DNA from: Protea cynaroides
Lineage: Eukaryota > Streptophyta > Magnoliopsida > Proteales > Proteaceae
NCBI GenBank assembly: GCA_028583415.1
Contig: CM053265.1
Location: forward strand, 20,220,830-20,284,829
DNA: 64,000 nucleotides
Reading direction: 5' to 3'
The translations under genes and the position numbers were made by a program. How positions within the stretch are numbered: the first letter of the stretch is position 1; the number at the start of each line of letters is the position of its first letter. The notes beneath the pieces were generated by a model. That model saw only the letters and a list, made by a program, of their open reading frames with translations, ran no database searches and was not told the origin of the DNA. Shown here in pieces: positions 20,421-33,440 of this stretch.

Positions 20421-21807
20421 AATGGTGATTGATCTAGGTAATGGCTGAATCAAGGGTGGTGATAGGTAATGCTGATTAAAGGGTAATGATAGGTAGTGCT
20501 AGGTCAAAGGGGCTCCCATTTTGGTACTGTTTTGGTGGGATGATTGGGGTTAGGTAGGACTTATGCATGGGCAACAGGTGGGATGATCGGTGGGTAGGCT
20601 TGTGCATGGGCAGATTTGATGGTGTTCATATGAGTTGGGATGAGTGGCAATAGATGGGTTCGGGTAGATCAAGTGAGGTGGTTTTTGTATGTGTTTTCAG
20701 TAGAGGATGATTAGGCAATGGGGACAGCTGAGGTTACGAGTTATAGGTTTGAAGCAAGTACAGGAGATCTTAAGGAGGGGTCTTGGTATGTTGGCTGCAG
20801 GTGAGAGGGGGTGTATGATCGGTGAAGGTTAATAGAAGGTGGTGAGTTGTAGGCTTCTCGGGTGTGTAGCAGGTAATCGGTGGAAGTGATCGGTTTGAGG
20901 TGATGCAGGTGATAAAAAACAAACAGAAAACAAAAAAAAGGAGGAAAGGGTGGACTTACCTCGAATTGCAAGTAAGTTCTTTCTCCCTGCTTCTCTCTTC
21001 TCTCGTCATCTTCTACTTACTTCTTCTTTCTGCTTCTCTCTCCCCTCTTCTTCTCCCTTTTTTTTCTTGTTCTCTCTTGTTTCTTTCTCCTTTTTTTTTT
21101 CTCACTCCCTTTCAACCGAGTTCTCTTTTTTCCTTTCCCTCTCACCCCTTCTCAACTGAGTTCTCTTTTTTCCTCTATCGTCAGCAGCAAGGCCCTCTTT
21201 AAGTATCCTCTTCTTGCCTCTATGCTGAGTTTTCAGGTACCTTATTAGGTGGTCTTGGGTAAGGTGGCAGCTGGGCAGGTAAGTCGGCTGGGTTGGTAGG
21301 TGTCGCTCAAGGAGGTGGGCGGTGGAGTAGTTGTGCAGGTAAGGTGAGGTGATTCTCGGCTGGACAGGTGTTTGGGGAAGCAGGTTTTCGACGGGGTTGC
21401 ATGGTAGTCTAGGTGTTGGTTGGCTCAAGGTGATGGGTTGGGCATGAGTCGGTGGTGTGGGCTTTGTGGCTATGGTGTATCATGGCCGTGAGTTGGGATT
21501 GTAGGTGGGTCTGGCCATGGTAAGGGGAGAGTAACGTGTCGAATAGAGGGTGTTTTTCTTGATTATAGGGTTATGGCTGGTATGGGTCGGTGGAGTGGTG
21601 CAATGGCTGGGCAGATTATGTGGCTCAAGGGTGTTCAACATGGGGTGGTGAGTGAGAAGGATTTAATGGAGAGGTGGAGATGCCTCAAGAGAGGGTATTC
21701 GGCAGGCAGGTAGTTGAGATTCGGGAAGGTTGAGGTGTAGGTGCTGAGTGGCAGTTTGTAGGGACTTTGAGAAGGTGGAGGTGGCAGCAAGGCTACCTCC
21801 CTTCATG

Positions 21808-21815
21808 TCTCTCTC

Positions 21816-21853
<38 letters not shown>

Positions 21854-21919
21854 CCTTTCTTCTCTCGGTTCTCTCTCTCTTCTTTTTTTCTGTTGGGTTC
21901 TCTCTCTCTCTTCCTCACT

Positions 21920-21987
<68 letters not shown>
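21808..21987. repeat. (CT)n tract followed by (AT)n microsatellite
   Basis: CT-rich run at about 21808-21920, then an almost pure AT run from about 21923 to 21987. The same order occurs in the element D LTR. The YIYIYI and SLSLSL frames here are artefacts. Confidence 0.9.
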
Positions 21988-21989
<2 letters not shown>

Positions 21990-22887
21990 CAAAATAAATA
22001 ATATAATGTATACATAAATACACGCACATGGGCTAGCTTGACTTGGTCTGGACCGGTCCGGGCTAGGTCACGCAAGACTAGTCGAGGTTGACTGAATTGG
22101 ACAGACTTGGGTTGAGCCGGATCGGGCTGAGTTGACTTTCATTCTTGCTTTCAATCATTTTCTTTCATGAGCCAATATCGGTTTGCAGCTCTGCATGGAA
22201 TTCTTCGGCGACCTCTGTCTTGGATTTTTCACGTCCATTTTCCACGTCCACTTTGAAGAGGATGGAAAATGGAGAACAATGGTTCTTGATTTGCCAAATT
22301 TAGACATCGAATGACCAAAATATGAAGAATTGAAGTTTAAACGGGCATATCGGCTTGCAACTCTACATGGAATCTTTTGGCGACCTCTGTCCTGGATTTT
22401 CCTTATCCACTTTGAAAATTACTAAAAATGGAGAACACTAGCACTTGAATCGCCTAATTTGGACGTCAAATGATCAAGATATGGCCGAATGAAGTCCGAA
22501 CGATCCAAATTACGATAATTTGCCCAATAAATCCTCAATTTACTATAATTTATAGAAAAGCCCCTAGAAAAATTATGCATATTTCAATCCGACTAAAACC
22601 GCGATATGTTCTTCGTTTGACATTGGAATTAAGTGATTCTGGTCTCATTTTTAAGAAAATTCCATGACCTAGGCATCTATGTATGTTACAGTCCATGACC
22701 TAACTGTGGGGCTTGTCAAAATTAGCCTCAAATTTGCCATAAAAAATCCTAACCTTGAATTGGGACTAGCAACCTTTATATATGTGCTCACCTAGGCTCT
22801 TGAACATTGGGGGGGGGGGCACTCTGTCTTGGCTTAGAACACTGTAGAGAGTACGCGAGGATCGATCGACTATTGAATTGAGAGAGT

Positions 22888-22975
22888 TTCACTCACCTCC
22901 CCTATATTTTCTAAACTTTTACTCACCTCCCCTATATTTTTTTGAATTTTCACTCACCTCCCTCCTCTTGTTGTC
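22888..22975. repeat. Triplicated TTTCACTCACCTCCC motif
   Basis: Three copies of T(C/T)ACTCACCTCCCCTATATTTT with T-rich linkers, absent from the related LTR of element D. It follows a run of 11 G at about 22809-22819. Confidence 0.6.
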
Positions 22976-23579
22976 TGCACTTTAAGGAGACCCTGATTGG
23001 TCACGGATGGCAAAAATGGGGTGCATACATGTAACGCCCCCAACTCAGGGTTTAGGGCCAAAAGCGTCACATGAAAAATCTTCTAAGTGACAACCAGGAC
23101 CATAGAATGCTCAAATACGCACAAAAATCACATAATAATGAACAGCGGAATACATGGTGTACCATTTTCTCTCTTCTTCATACAAACAATTACACACATA
23201 TTTACAAAGGTCTAGTGCACTATCTGGTGACAGAAGAAAATATATATACAACGTCATGCTCAAGGGTTTACACAAACTTGTTTACTTATTTACAATGACT
23301 TAGTTTCATTCAAAAACTTCCTCAAACTAACATGGAGGATCCTAAGGATTCAAGTGCTTCCCTCTTCAGGGACTTGTTCTTCAAATTCTGGCATAACCTC
23401 TTGGTTTTCATTTTCTTCCTCTAAAACATTGATTAATATGGGATGAGCTCGATGGCTTAGTAAAGAAAACTATGTACTTACACAACAAGCAAAATAACCA
23501 ACATAACAAATACATACCAATGATATAAATTATTAAAGACATAAATAGGACAATAGTAAGCAGTTTGTCTAAGGTTACA

Positions 23580-23836
23580 GAAGCGTTTGCCTACTTTGAT
23601 AGGCATAGCATTGCAAGCAAATAGAGCAGAGAGCTTACGATTTCTTTCTATTAGAGTCGCGAGCTTGTTGTAGTCGGTCCTAAAGGGAGAACCTTGCTGC
23701 TTACTTCCTATATCCCCGCGTCCTTGCACGGCTCGTTCTTCGAGCCCTGCTTCTCCCTTTCCCCTCTCCCCAGGGACCGACCGTATGGAGTATAGCCAAG
23801 TGGTAAGGCATCGGTTTTTGGTACCGGCATGCAAAG
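23580..23836 (+). other. Nuclear insert of plant mitochondrial DNA
   Basis: GC-richer than its surroundings, with a mitochondrial-style stretch (GAGTCGCGAGCTTGTTGTAG and GGGACCGACCGTA) running straight into mitochondrial trnQ. The left edge is approximate; the right edge is the point where the tRNA breaks off. Confidence 0.6.
23786..23836 (+). pseudogene. trnQ: Truncated mitochondrial tRNA-Gln (UUG)
   Basis: 51 nt from TGGAGTATAGCCAAGTGGTA to GGCATGCAAAG, a match from memory to plant mitochondrial trnQ. The D arm is GCC-AAGTGGTAAG-GC and the anticodon arm TCGGT-TTTTGGT-ACCGG has TTG as anticodon. The T arm and 3' acceptor half are missing, so it is not functional. Confidence 0.75.
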
Positions 23837-25676
23837 TTATGAACACTTAAAATGTAAATACACATGAACAACAAATTGAACAAAGACAAATATAAATAAA
23901 TACCAAATTAATCAATCTCAACAATTTATTTTTTATATATATCCTATCTAGGCTCGGGGTGCTTGCTGCAGTGTGCACAAATAGTTTGAGCCGTGATATG
24001 CACATTTTCTCAAGGTTTACACATTTCCTCTTGGGGTCCTTAAGCTGACCATGCTATAATGGGGTCCCTTAAGTTGACTAGGCTACCACAAAGTCCTTAA
24101 GATGACTAGGCTATCATATCACGTATCTCTACTCATTACTTAACCCCTTAATGAGAAGGGGGCAGCAAACATGGGATTTTAACATTTACTTTTTTTTTTC
24201 TTCTCAATCACATCATCATACATTTTCTAATCTACTAGTTTGGTGCTAGTGGCCTGTCTAATTCTTTCATTGCATATCCTATCACCTTGTCATCACATTG
24301 CCATACTGTCTCATTGCCTCATTTTTCATGTAATCTTATGCATTCTCGCAATACACAGTTCATTTAAAAGCATTCATCAACATTTACTAAACATTGCACA
24401 CCATAGCTCATAACTATATCATCACATAAAATAACAAGTATAAGTAGATAATTCTTCTCACAATACACACTCCACATAAATTCATGCATTATTATTCACA
24501 AAACATTGTATACCATAGTTGTCATTATCACACAAAATAACAAACAATAAGTGCAAGTAGATAATTTTTCTCATCTCAATAATGACCAATTTGAAATTCC
24601 AAAATTCTGTCAAATTCACACAATGGTATTGTTACCTACATAATATAAAGATAGATACCTATAATTAAGGATTGTAGCAAATTCTCAATTAATAAATAGA
24701 CATTTTATTTTCAAAAAGCTCCACACTTTCTCTCTCTCTTCTCTCTCTCTTTGTAACTAACTCCCTATTTTTCCCTTTTTCCATTTCTTCTTCTTCGTTG
24801 TTTTTTTTTCCTTTTGAATCTGGCCGTGAACAGGATAGGAGAGAAAACGGAAAGAGAATAATCTCCTTCCATTTATCTCTCCCCTTTTATTCTCATTAGA
24901 TAATTTTAGAAATAACAACCGAATTAAAAGAAATAGAAACAATACCTGAAATACAAGTTTCCTATTTTATCTCCCTTCTTTTCTCCTTGATTCACTATGT
25001 TTTTCTTTTCCCTTTCTGTTTCCTAACCCATCTGCAGCACTCTTGTTTCGATTTGTTTTTTTTTTTTTTTTTCACTACTTGACTAATCCGACACCTCATC
25101 CCTACGTTTCCCCTTTTCCTTCCTTCTTATCCCCAACAGCCTCCTCTTCTCTTGATGTTTCAAATTTGCTTTGTTTTATTTTTTGTTTTTTACTTTAATC
25201 TTTTACTTTAATCCACACCTCCTACTTATTCTCTTCCTCTACGTTTCAATCTTTATCTTTTGTTTTGTTTTTTTTTGTTTTTTTTCTTTCATGCCACCTC
25301 CTACTTATTCTCCAATGGTTTGATAATGATCCATTGTTTATTTGTTTTTTTTTAACCACTTGCCACCTCATGCAATGTGGCACTCTCCCCTTCCTTTGAA
25401 TAACAAAATGCAATAATTAAAGACGCATATAAAATGTAATTTATACAATCTTATTTTTAATATAATTAAAACCATAATAATATATATGTACATATTAACA
25501 CATATATCACTCCCAAAATAATAATAAGATAACATAATAAAATTATAAAATAAACTTATCCTAATTGGTAGGATGACTAAAATACCTTTTAATATTATCT
25601 TTCACTGAAAAGCCCTGTAAAGAAGCAAAAAAAATTCCTCAACTCGATACCGTTGGAAATTGGGTATTACGGTACA

Positions 25677-27430
25677 ACTGTCTTCTTTGTACGATTGTGG
25701 AAATATCTTTCTACCGAAGGAATGTAGTGTATGGGTACTTTCCCTATAGAAAGTGTTAGTTATATGGACCCTTTATCTATGAGAGGCACAAAACCCAAAT
25801 GATGACTAAGAGTTAAATGTTGGGGTTTTGCTATGGGTTTTTGTTACCAATTCTTGATGTTCACGTATGAATAAACCAACATGTACCTTAAATCATATTT
25901 GAAACCATGTATGGTTAACTTGGCCAGTTGCTCGTGTAATATCAATATAATCTCAATTTGCTTGAAAATGCTCATACATTGACCAGTTTATTGTTATATT
26001 ATAGAAAGTACATGATACTGCATATTATTTTGAAGTATGACAAGTTCAAACGTTGTTGGACAAGAAAACAAAAAACAATTTGAATTGGCTGACCTAACCT
26101 AGATATTTGTATATTGGTCAGTGAAATGGTTACTAGTATACTCATGTATATATTTCTCTTGGCTATGAAATGAGAAAAACTACCTATGGTATCGTTAGGC
26201 GTATTTATATTATTTTCTAACAACTTGTATTAAGATAGCATGAATAAATAGAATGATTGTTATTTGCATCTGGTAATGTAAGATTGGATGTCTCTTAATT
26301 GAACTTGATAAGTCTAAGGGTTGGCAATCAATGGTGTGTTTAGTAAGACACAGAAGTCTCCTTGTATGAGTGTTGGTGTCGTTCTAAGGGAGCACTCCTT
26401 AAGAATAGCTCTAATCGATTTTTCTTGGCATATATACAACGGTTTTGTTGTGCATAGGTTTGAAACAGATTTGTTTAACAAATAAAATGAAATAAAAGGA
26501 TTAAAAGATTAGTGAGTGCCTGATATAGACAAAGATGGATATCTCTTTTCACTCATTGTGTAAGATGATTTTTGTAAATGTTGTTTTCGCATATTTAGAC
26601 AAGTATACCTTTAGAATATGGTACTCAATCCTAACCCATGGATTGGACAATCTAGAAATATAAAACATAGCCCAAACATAAGTTTGGACCTGGAAATAGG
26701 TGAAATTTATTTAGAGTCATATACCTTGGTTCTTATTTATTTTTATTTTTTTTGGTATAAATATACCATGGTTCTTATTGACAAGCCATGAAAACAGGTA
26801 ATGAATTTTAATTTTCTCTTATCATTATTAATAACATGGTTAATATGCTTTTGGATCATGAATTTATTGTCACATGTTTATGAGGTACACTAATTATATA
26901 GACAATTTTTTATGTGCTTTGAAGTAAGGTAATTGTTTGTTGGACAATTAGAATGATCATATGATTGAGACTCATGTTTGCCTAGACTTTAATCATTCTA
27001 AGTTGAGGGCATTTAAATGCCGCACGACCAAAACAATTGGCCTAACCAGTTTTCAATATGGGACTCTTGAAATATTGATCATTTAAAGAGACCATTAAGG
27101 TTCTTGAATGAGATAACAAAAAATGCATGGATATTGTTTATTAACTATAGATTTGATAGGATCGCATCAAGTAACATGTTGACTATGGTTAATATGGAGA
27201 CATGCTATATTTGACATGCTAAGAAATTTGCATGGGTAATAAAATGATATTGTACCATAAAGCATACTCAGAGTACTTGTAAGGCTGAGTATGGAAAGCC
27301 CAGAATTATGGGAGTGTTGTAAAAATATTACTAGTCAAACTCTTTTTAATAAAGAAGAACAATGTCAAAATAGAATTATTTATATCTATTTAGACATAGA
27401 ATCTAGACGAAAAGCCTAGATTTGGAAAGA
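25677..27430. other. AT-rich unassigned DNA
   Basis: I recognise no gene, LTR or tandem repeat. The only ORF above 60 codons (25999-26223, minus) has no recognisable motif. Likely old, eroded repeat or spacer. Confidence 0.4.
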
Positions 27431-27605
27431 TCACCTGGATTCAAAAGGAGAGGACCATGACGGTTGTTATTTTGGTAGTTTTCCCTTCTTCAATCACACT
27501 TCTGGTTCAGTCACACTTTTGGTTCTCCTTGCCCATTTCCTAGATTGGCTTGAACCGTTGGCTCTTCAATTCAGCATTCTTGGCAAGAGCACCTACCCTA
27601 GACAT
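27430..27605 (-). pseudogene. Remnant of antisense accessory gene, element C
   Basis: After the acceptor at 27614, GTCAAACC-ATG at 27603-27605 occupies the same place as the start codons in A and B. The frame gives MSRVGALAKN and stops after about 20 codons. Homology to the A and B proteins is not recognisable beyond this, and the sequence stops resembling the element near 27430. Confidence 0.45.
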
Positions 27606-27613
27606 GGTTTGAC

Positions 27614-28052
27614 CTGCAAAAAACAAGGAAAAGAAACAAAGAATTAGGAAAAATTTAAAATTTTGGTAACATAACGGCTATAAATTGGACAAAAGCCTCG
27701 AACTCGCCCTAATACGAGGGCAGGAGGACTTACATGAGGAGGAAAATATTTCAAGCATACAAACTAAGCAAAAATTTCAAACAAACAAGAGGGAATTAAA
27801 GAAAATTTTGAATTTTAGGGATTCTCCTAGAAACCCTAGGCTAAAATTCAAAAATTTTTGGGATTTGAATGAAAGACTGAACCCCACATCAAATTTGTTG
27901 AGGGGTTTGGTGCTTTGGTGTCCCAAAACCATTCCTAAGCTGGGAAATAAAGTTTTCCATGGTTGAAATCTCATTAATCGAAGAAAAACAACCAAATGGG
28001 CAAGAAAACCCTAGGATTTGACCAAAAGAAAGGTTTAAGAGAGGAGACTCAC
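27614..28052 (-). other. 5'-UTR intron of antisense gene, element C (439 bp)
   Basis: Donor CCAACG|GTGAGTCTCC, acceptor TTGTTTTTTGCAG|GTCAAACC. The internal TAAGTCCTCCTGCCC and GGGCGAGTTCGAGGC blocks match B. Size and position match the introns in A and B. Confidence 0.65.
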
Positions 28053-28604
28053 CGTTGGGAGGAAGATGGAAACTTTGAGCGGAGTGGAATGATTGCTCAG
28101 CGTCCAGAGGAATTGTAGGAAACCACCGACGGTTAGTGGAATCATAGCCGAAGAGAAAAGAGAGAGAATGAATCTGAAAAATGACTCAAAATCACACTTT
28201 TAAAAGCGATTTTCAGTTGACTGGTCGCACATTTCCTTGCCCAGGTGCCGCCGGACATGCGACCTTGGACCTCTCGGACATGATGTCTGGTGGAATGATT
28301 GGTGGGACAAATCTATAGTCAAGCCACACCGGAAAGTCCAACAGGACAAGGTTCCTAAAGCCCCTTGATTTGTGCTGTTGGATGACCGGTGGGACAAAAT
28401 ATCCCAGACTTGCCACTGGACAAAAGTTTTTTTGTTTTGTTGTCATGTGTGCTTAGTAATTCTTACAACACAAATCTAGTTGGGATTAATAGTCTCACAT
28501 GTATTGTATGGGACTAATGTTGTACCTTATCGATTTATTTTGTGCAAAATGTCTCACGCATTGTGGCTATATTTTACAAATTCTCTCAGTACCACTAAGC
28601 TGAA
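28053..28604 (-). promoter_or_regulatory. Leader of element C: antisense exon 1, promoter box and motif array
   Basis: On the minus strand a TTTTAAAA box at 28197-28206 precedes a pyrimidine-rich exon. The array at 28210-28430 carries GACCGGTGGGACAAAATAT, ATTGGTGGGACAAAT and TGACTGGTCGCAC. GGTGGGAC/CACCGG motifs recur in element C's own LTR at about 36530-36710. Confidence 0.5.
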
Positions 28605-29914
28605 ATGGTAGGCCGAACCCGTAGAGGCAGTCACAATGTCTGTAACTTGGTTCCACCACCCACTGGAACAGAGACTGGAATGGACAACCAGACTGAGCAG
28701 ATACTGCCCTACAACAATCAAGTGGAAACAGACCAAGGGATACCCATCCAGGGCACACAAAACCCTTTACCTAGACCACCTCTAGGAGTATGGCCATGAT
28801 CGTGGCCAACCTGGTCTGTCAAGTACAGGAACAACAAAGAGAGTTGATAGAGCTGTAGGCTGCACTGGGTACAACCATGCCAACCACCATCAACACCACA
28901 CCAGTGCCTCCAGGCTGAGACAACACTGCATCGGTTGGCAGTAACACCGTCCCAGCGGCCCAGCAACAATTACAATAGGCTCCGATTGTAAATACACCAT
29001 GACTATATTAAGGCAACTATCAGGGAGGTTATCAAGGGGTTACCCATACCAACCACAGACGTATGGAATGACTGCACCATGGTAGAATGATCTCACAAGG
29101 ACTGTGGAAAGGTTTCTGAAGATGAAGCCATAAACCTTTTTAGGAAAAGGAGCAAATCCATTGTGGCCAGCTTAGTGGATAAAAGAGTTAGAGAAGATCT
29201 TTCATATGATGGTGTGCATGGAGGATGAGAAGGTATTGTGCACCACTTACATGCTGCGAGAAGGCACGAACAATTGGTGAAACTCCACCCGTACTTATCT
29301 GCTGACCAAGCACGCTCAGGTAACTTGGGCAATATTCAAGGAAACTTTCTTCGACAAGTACTTTTCGAGGAGCTTCAGGGACCAAATGGAGAGAGAATTT
29401 CCTAGCATGCAGTAGTCACAGATGAAAATGGACACTTACCAGCAGAGGTATGAAGAGTTGTTCTTCTTTGCTCTTGCAAGCATGCAGGAAGATGCTACCA
29501 AGACCTGGTGGTTCAAAATGGGACTGAGAGGCAGTATTCGTGAGCATGTGCTGGGACTGGAGAAGAACATTTACAATGAAGCTATGCAAATTGCCAGGGT
29601 TCTGAAAACTAGTCAGAGGAAAAGTTTCTTTGCACAAAACAGGGGCCTGAAAAGGCCTACTACTGACACGTCAATTGTAGGGAATGCTAAGACTTATCGG
29701 CTTTTCAGACCACAGCCAACAACTGGACCAAATAAGACTACTTCAGTGGTAGCATCACAAGAAGGCGGCCAATATAGTAATGTCAAGTGCTATGACTGCA
29801 ACCAAATGGGGAATTATGCAAAGTCATGCCCACAACCCAAGAAGCAATTGCAGCAAGGAAAGATGTACGATGTGACCTCGGAAGATGCAACCACATCGCC
29901 TGATGTGGTTACAG
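28605..29914 (+). pseudogene. gag: gag of element C, degenerate
   Basis: It begins MVGRTRRGSHNVCN and soon meets stops. The core is recognisable around 29120-29410 (frames broken) and the C-terminal part is open from 29422 (KMDTYQQRYEELFFFALASM, GLRGSIREHVLGLEKNIYNE). The knuckle near 29789-29830 reads CYDCNQMGNYAKSC: the zinc-binding His of CX2CX4HX4C is Asn, so the finger is probably dead. It ends TSPDVVTG at the mini-intron donor. Confidence 0.85.
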
Positions 29915-29981
29915 GTATGATTTAATTTACTTACAACATACTTGTGTGAGCATATAGACTAAAAATTAGTTATAACTGCAG
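29915..29981 (+). other. Mini-intron joining gag to pro-pol (element C, 67 nt)
   Basis: Donor TTACAG|GTATGATT, acceptor AACTGCAG|GTACTG, with AGACTAAAA as branch-point-like site. Splicing gives ...VVT-G-TVSIASVLARVLFDSGA in frame. Unspliced reading stops at 29923-29925. 67 nt is close to the minimum for plant introns. Confidence 0.65.
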
Positions 29982-32900
29982 GTACTGTAAGTATAGCCAG
30001 TGTACTCGCCAGAGTTCTCTTCGACTCTGGGGCCACCCATTCTTTTGTGTCCATCTTGTTTGGGAAGAGATTGGACGTACCCATTAGACCTTTAGATTAG
30101 TGCTTGTTAGTATGAACCCCTTTGAGACTAGAGGTGGTGTTAAAGAAATACTATGGACCATGTCTAATTCGTATTGATGAGTGAGATTTAGAAGCGAACC
30201 TAGTTCGACTCGAGATGGTAAACTTTGACGTTATCTTGGGAATTGACTGGTTAGCTCAACAATTAACAAAGTTGCTATGTGCCAAGAAGAAGTTATGGTT
30301 CAAGGCAATGACGGTACAAAATTTGGTTTCACTATAAGCAAATTACCTAATAAGAGAAAGCTTATCCTTTTGGCCCTCAAGGCAAAGAGGTGTCTTGAGA
30401 AGGGCGGAATTGGTTATCTGGTATCTAGAGTTGAAGTTACCATAAAGATGCCACGAATGAAAGACATTAAAGTAGTACGAGAGTTTCCTGATATGTTTCC
30501 AGAAGATTTACCAGGGTTGCCACCAGATCGAGCAACCGAGTTCGTGATAGACTTGATGCCAGGGTCAAAACCAGTGTCTAAGGCACCCTATCGAATGACC
30601 CATACAAAATTGAAGGAACTGAAGGCTCAACTACAGGAGTTATTGGATAAGGTTTTATACAACTGAGTATATCGCCATGGGGAGCACTAGTGCTATTTTT
30701 GAAGAAGAAAGTCGACAGTGTTCGCTTGTGCATAGATTATCAGGAATTGAACAAGCTCACTATCAAGAATTGATATCCATTGCCTTGGATAGATGACCTG
30801 TTCGATCAGTTGCAAGGTGCAAAGGTGTTCTCTAAGATCGATCTTCTGTTAGGGTATCATCAGTTGAAGATCAAGGATGGCGACATCCCTAAGACTGCAT
30901 TCATAACCAGGTATAGACACTACGAGTTCTTGGTTATGTTGTTTGGAATTAACCAATGCCTCTGCATCATTTATGGAGCTTATGAATCGGGTGTTTCATG
31001 ACATGTTGGACATCTCGGTTATAGTCTTCAAAGATGGTATTTTGGTTTACTCTAAGGATGATGAGATTCATGCGACACACCTCAAAGTAGCCTTAAAGCG
31101 GCTGAGAAGGGAAAAACTCTACTCCAAGTTCAAGAAGTGCAAGTTCTAACTAAACAAAGTGGCTTTTTTGGGTCACGTAGTTTCATAAGAAGGGATAAAG
31201 GTAGACCCCAGCATGATCGCAGTAATTGTAGGGTGGGAAGCACCTAAGATTGTTGCAGAAATAAGGAGTTTTTAGGATTGGATGGTTATTATAGATGATT
31301 CATAGAGGACTACTCCAGAATCTTAGTTTCTCTTACTAAGCTGACCAAGAAAGGGGAGAAGTTTGTTTGGACCGACAAGTAAAAGAGTATTTTCAGACTT
31401 TGAAGTCAAAGTTAATATTGGCTCCCATCTTGACCATTCTAGCACTAGAACAACCATTCACTCTTTATACGGATGCCTCTGGATTAGGTTTGGGATGTGT
31501 CCTAATGCAAGGTGAGCAGGTGATAGCTTATGCCTTAAGAAAATTAAAGGAGCATGAGAAGAATTACCTTACCCATGACTTGGAGTTAACCACAGTAATT
31601 CATGAAATCAAGACTTGAAGATACCACCTATACGGAGAGAAATTTTAGATTAATTCAATCACAAGAGCTTTACCTACCTCTTTACTCAGAAAGAGTTGAA
31701 CATGAGACAAAGAAGATTGCTAAAGGATTATGACTACGATATTTAGTATTTTCTAGGAAAAGCCAATGTAGTGGAAGATGTATTGAGTAGAAAAAGAATA
31801 CTGAAGCTGAAAGGAGGACCCATTACAAATGTCGTTTTATGCTTTACGGTATTGGCTTTTGAAAGGAATGTAGAGCAGCATGTACTGGAATCTCCAGACG
31901 ACCCGATAGAGCAAGGGTTAATTCACAAGTTTTCACTTATGTTTGCTGCACTAAAGATTTTACCAGATCTGATGGATGAAGTAAAAGTAGCTATTCTGTA
32001 AGACTCATATCTAAGAACCGTACAAGAGGATTTGGAGAAAGGTAAAGTCAACCCTGACTTTACCTTACATACGGAGAATGTACTCGAATACAGAGGTAGA
32101 TTATGTATACCTGAAAGTGAAGATTCAGAACTCAAAGATAGAATAATGAGAGAAGCCCATTCTACTCTGTATTTAGTACATCCTAGAAGCACCAAAATGT
32201 AACATGATCTAAAGAGATTGTACTGGTGGAGGGGAATGAAAGCATTTGTGGCCAAGCACGTGTTTTAATGTTTAAACTATCAGCAAGTAAAGGCCATAAG
32301 ATAGAGACCAGCAGGGTTACTGCAACCATTGCCAAAGCCAGCATGGAAATGGGACTGCATCATTGTGGACTTCATCACTGGACTACCGTTGACTCCTAGA
32401 TCAGTTAATGCAGTCTGGGTGATTATGGATTGCCTTAGAAAGATAGCTCATTTCATTGTGATAAGACCCTAGCATTCCTTAAATATATTGGCAAGACTAT
32501 ACATGGATAATATAGTCAGACTCTATGATGTACCCGAGAGCATATTGTCAAATAGAGATCCTCGCTTTACCTCCAATTTTTGGCAAGGACTACAAATAGC
32601 TGTGGGAACAAAGCTGAAGTTTAGCACAACTTTTCATCCTTAGACGGATGGTCAGTCGGAGAGGACTATTCAGATCTAAGAGGATATGCTTCGAGCTTGT
32701 GCAATTGACTTCAAAGGAGCCCGGGATGAAAAGCTACCACTGATTGAGTTTGCTTACAACAACAACTATCAGACTACCTTTTAGATGTCTCCATACAAAG
32801 CATTATATGGTAGGAAATGTCAGATGCCTTTGCTTTGGAATGAGGTGGGTGAAAGAAGAATTGTGGGATCAAAATTTGTTGAAGAAACTTGTCTAGTAGT

Positions 32901-33430
32901 GGATAAGATCAAAGAGAGAGTAAAGACAGTTCAAGTTCGACAGAAGAACTATGCGGATAATAGGCGCCAAGACCTTAAGTTCGCTGTAGGTGACAAAGTG
33001 TTTCTAAAGATATCACATATGAAGGGCTTGAAACGATTCTATAAAAAAGGAAAGTTTTGCCCAAGGTATGTGGGACCTTATGAGATTTTAGCAAGACATG
33101 GTAAGGTGGCATATCAGCTCGCATTGCAGTGTCGATGTCAAGCGTTTATGATGTATTCCACATTTTTTTATTGAAGAAGTACATTAGAGATCCATCCCAC
33201 ATATTGATTGCAGATCCTCCAGACTTGATAGAGGAACTGACATTCGAAGTCTTGCTAGCCAAGATCACAAGTCGAAAGGTACAGGGTCTCCGAAATCAGG
33301 ATATCTTTTATGTCAAAGTAACTTAGAGAAGTCAAGACATATAAGAGATCACTTGGGAAGAAGAAGCCACGATGCGAAAGGAATATCCTCATTTGTTTAA
33401 TGCCAAAGGTACGTTCAAATTTTGAGAACA
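29982..33430 (+). pseudogene. pol: pro-pol of element C, heavily mutated
   Basis: Domains in order: protease (FDSGATHSFVS near 30030), reverse transcriptase (about 30530-31150), RNase H (TDASGLGLGCVLMQGEQVIA near 31460-31530), integrase zinc finger region (about 32200-32290, second Cys lost), core (HP*TDGQSERTIQ near 32640) and chromodomain (TWEEEATMRKEYPHLF near 33350). The catalytic FIDD box reads FKDG near 31030, removing one catalytic Asp. There are at least a dozen stops or shifts. It ends ...FKF*EQNFF at about 33430, the family's usual C-terminus. Confidence 0.9.
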
Positions 33431-33440
33431 AAATTTCTTT

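Larger units (their letters stand above)
19441..23029 (-). repeat. Tat/Ogre-like LTR fragment with minisatellites
   Basis: From about 22000 to 23029 it is alignable with the terminal part of the element D LTRs (CGACCTCTGTCTTGGATTTTTC, ATGGCAAAAATGGGGTGCATACA at the end). The (CT)n and (AT)n tracts precede this in the same order as at 51930-52984. The left end is truncated. No coding potential beyond low-complexity frames. Confidence 0.6.
23030..25671 (+). repeat. Probable solo LTR of a second gypsy-like family (2.64 kb)
   Basis: It starts TGTAACGCCCCCAACTCAGG, a typical start of Tekay-group LTRs, and ends GGAAATTGGGTATTACG, a one-base variant of the usual TTACA end. Flanks are ATACA at 23025-23029 and GTACA at 25672-25676, a 4/5 match to a target duplication. 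It has no gag or pol. A mitochondrial fragment is embedded near 23580-23836. Orientation cannot be fixed without a full element. Confidence 0.55.

Noticed and set aside
25677..27430. A host gene in the only repeat-poor stretch
   Set aside because: No long frame, no splice-linked exons with recognisable protein and no promoter or terminator pattern that I can defend.
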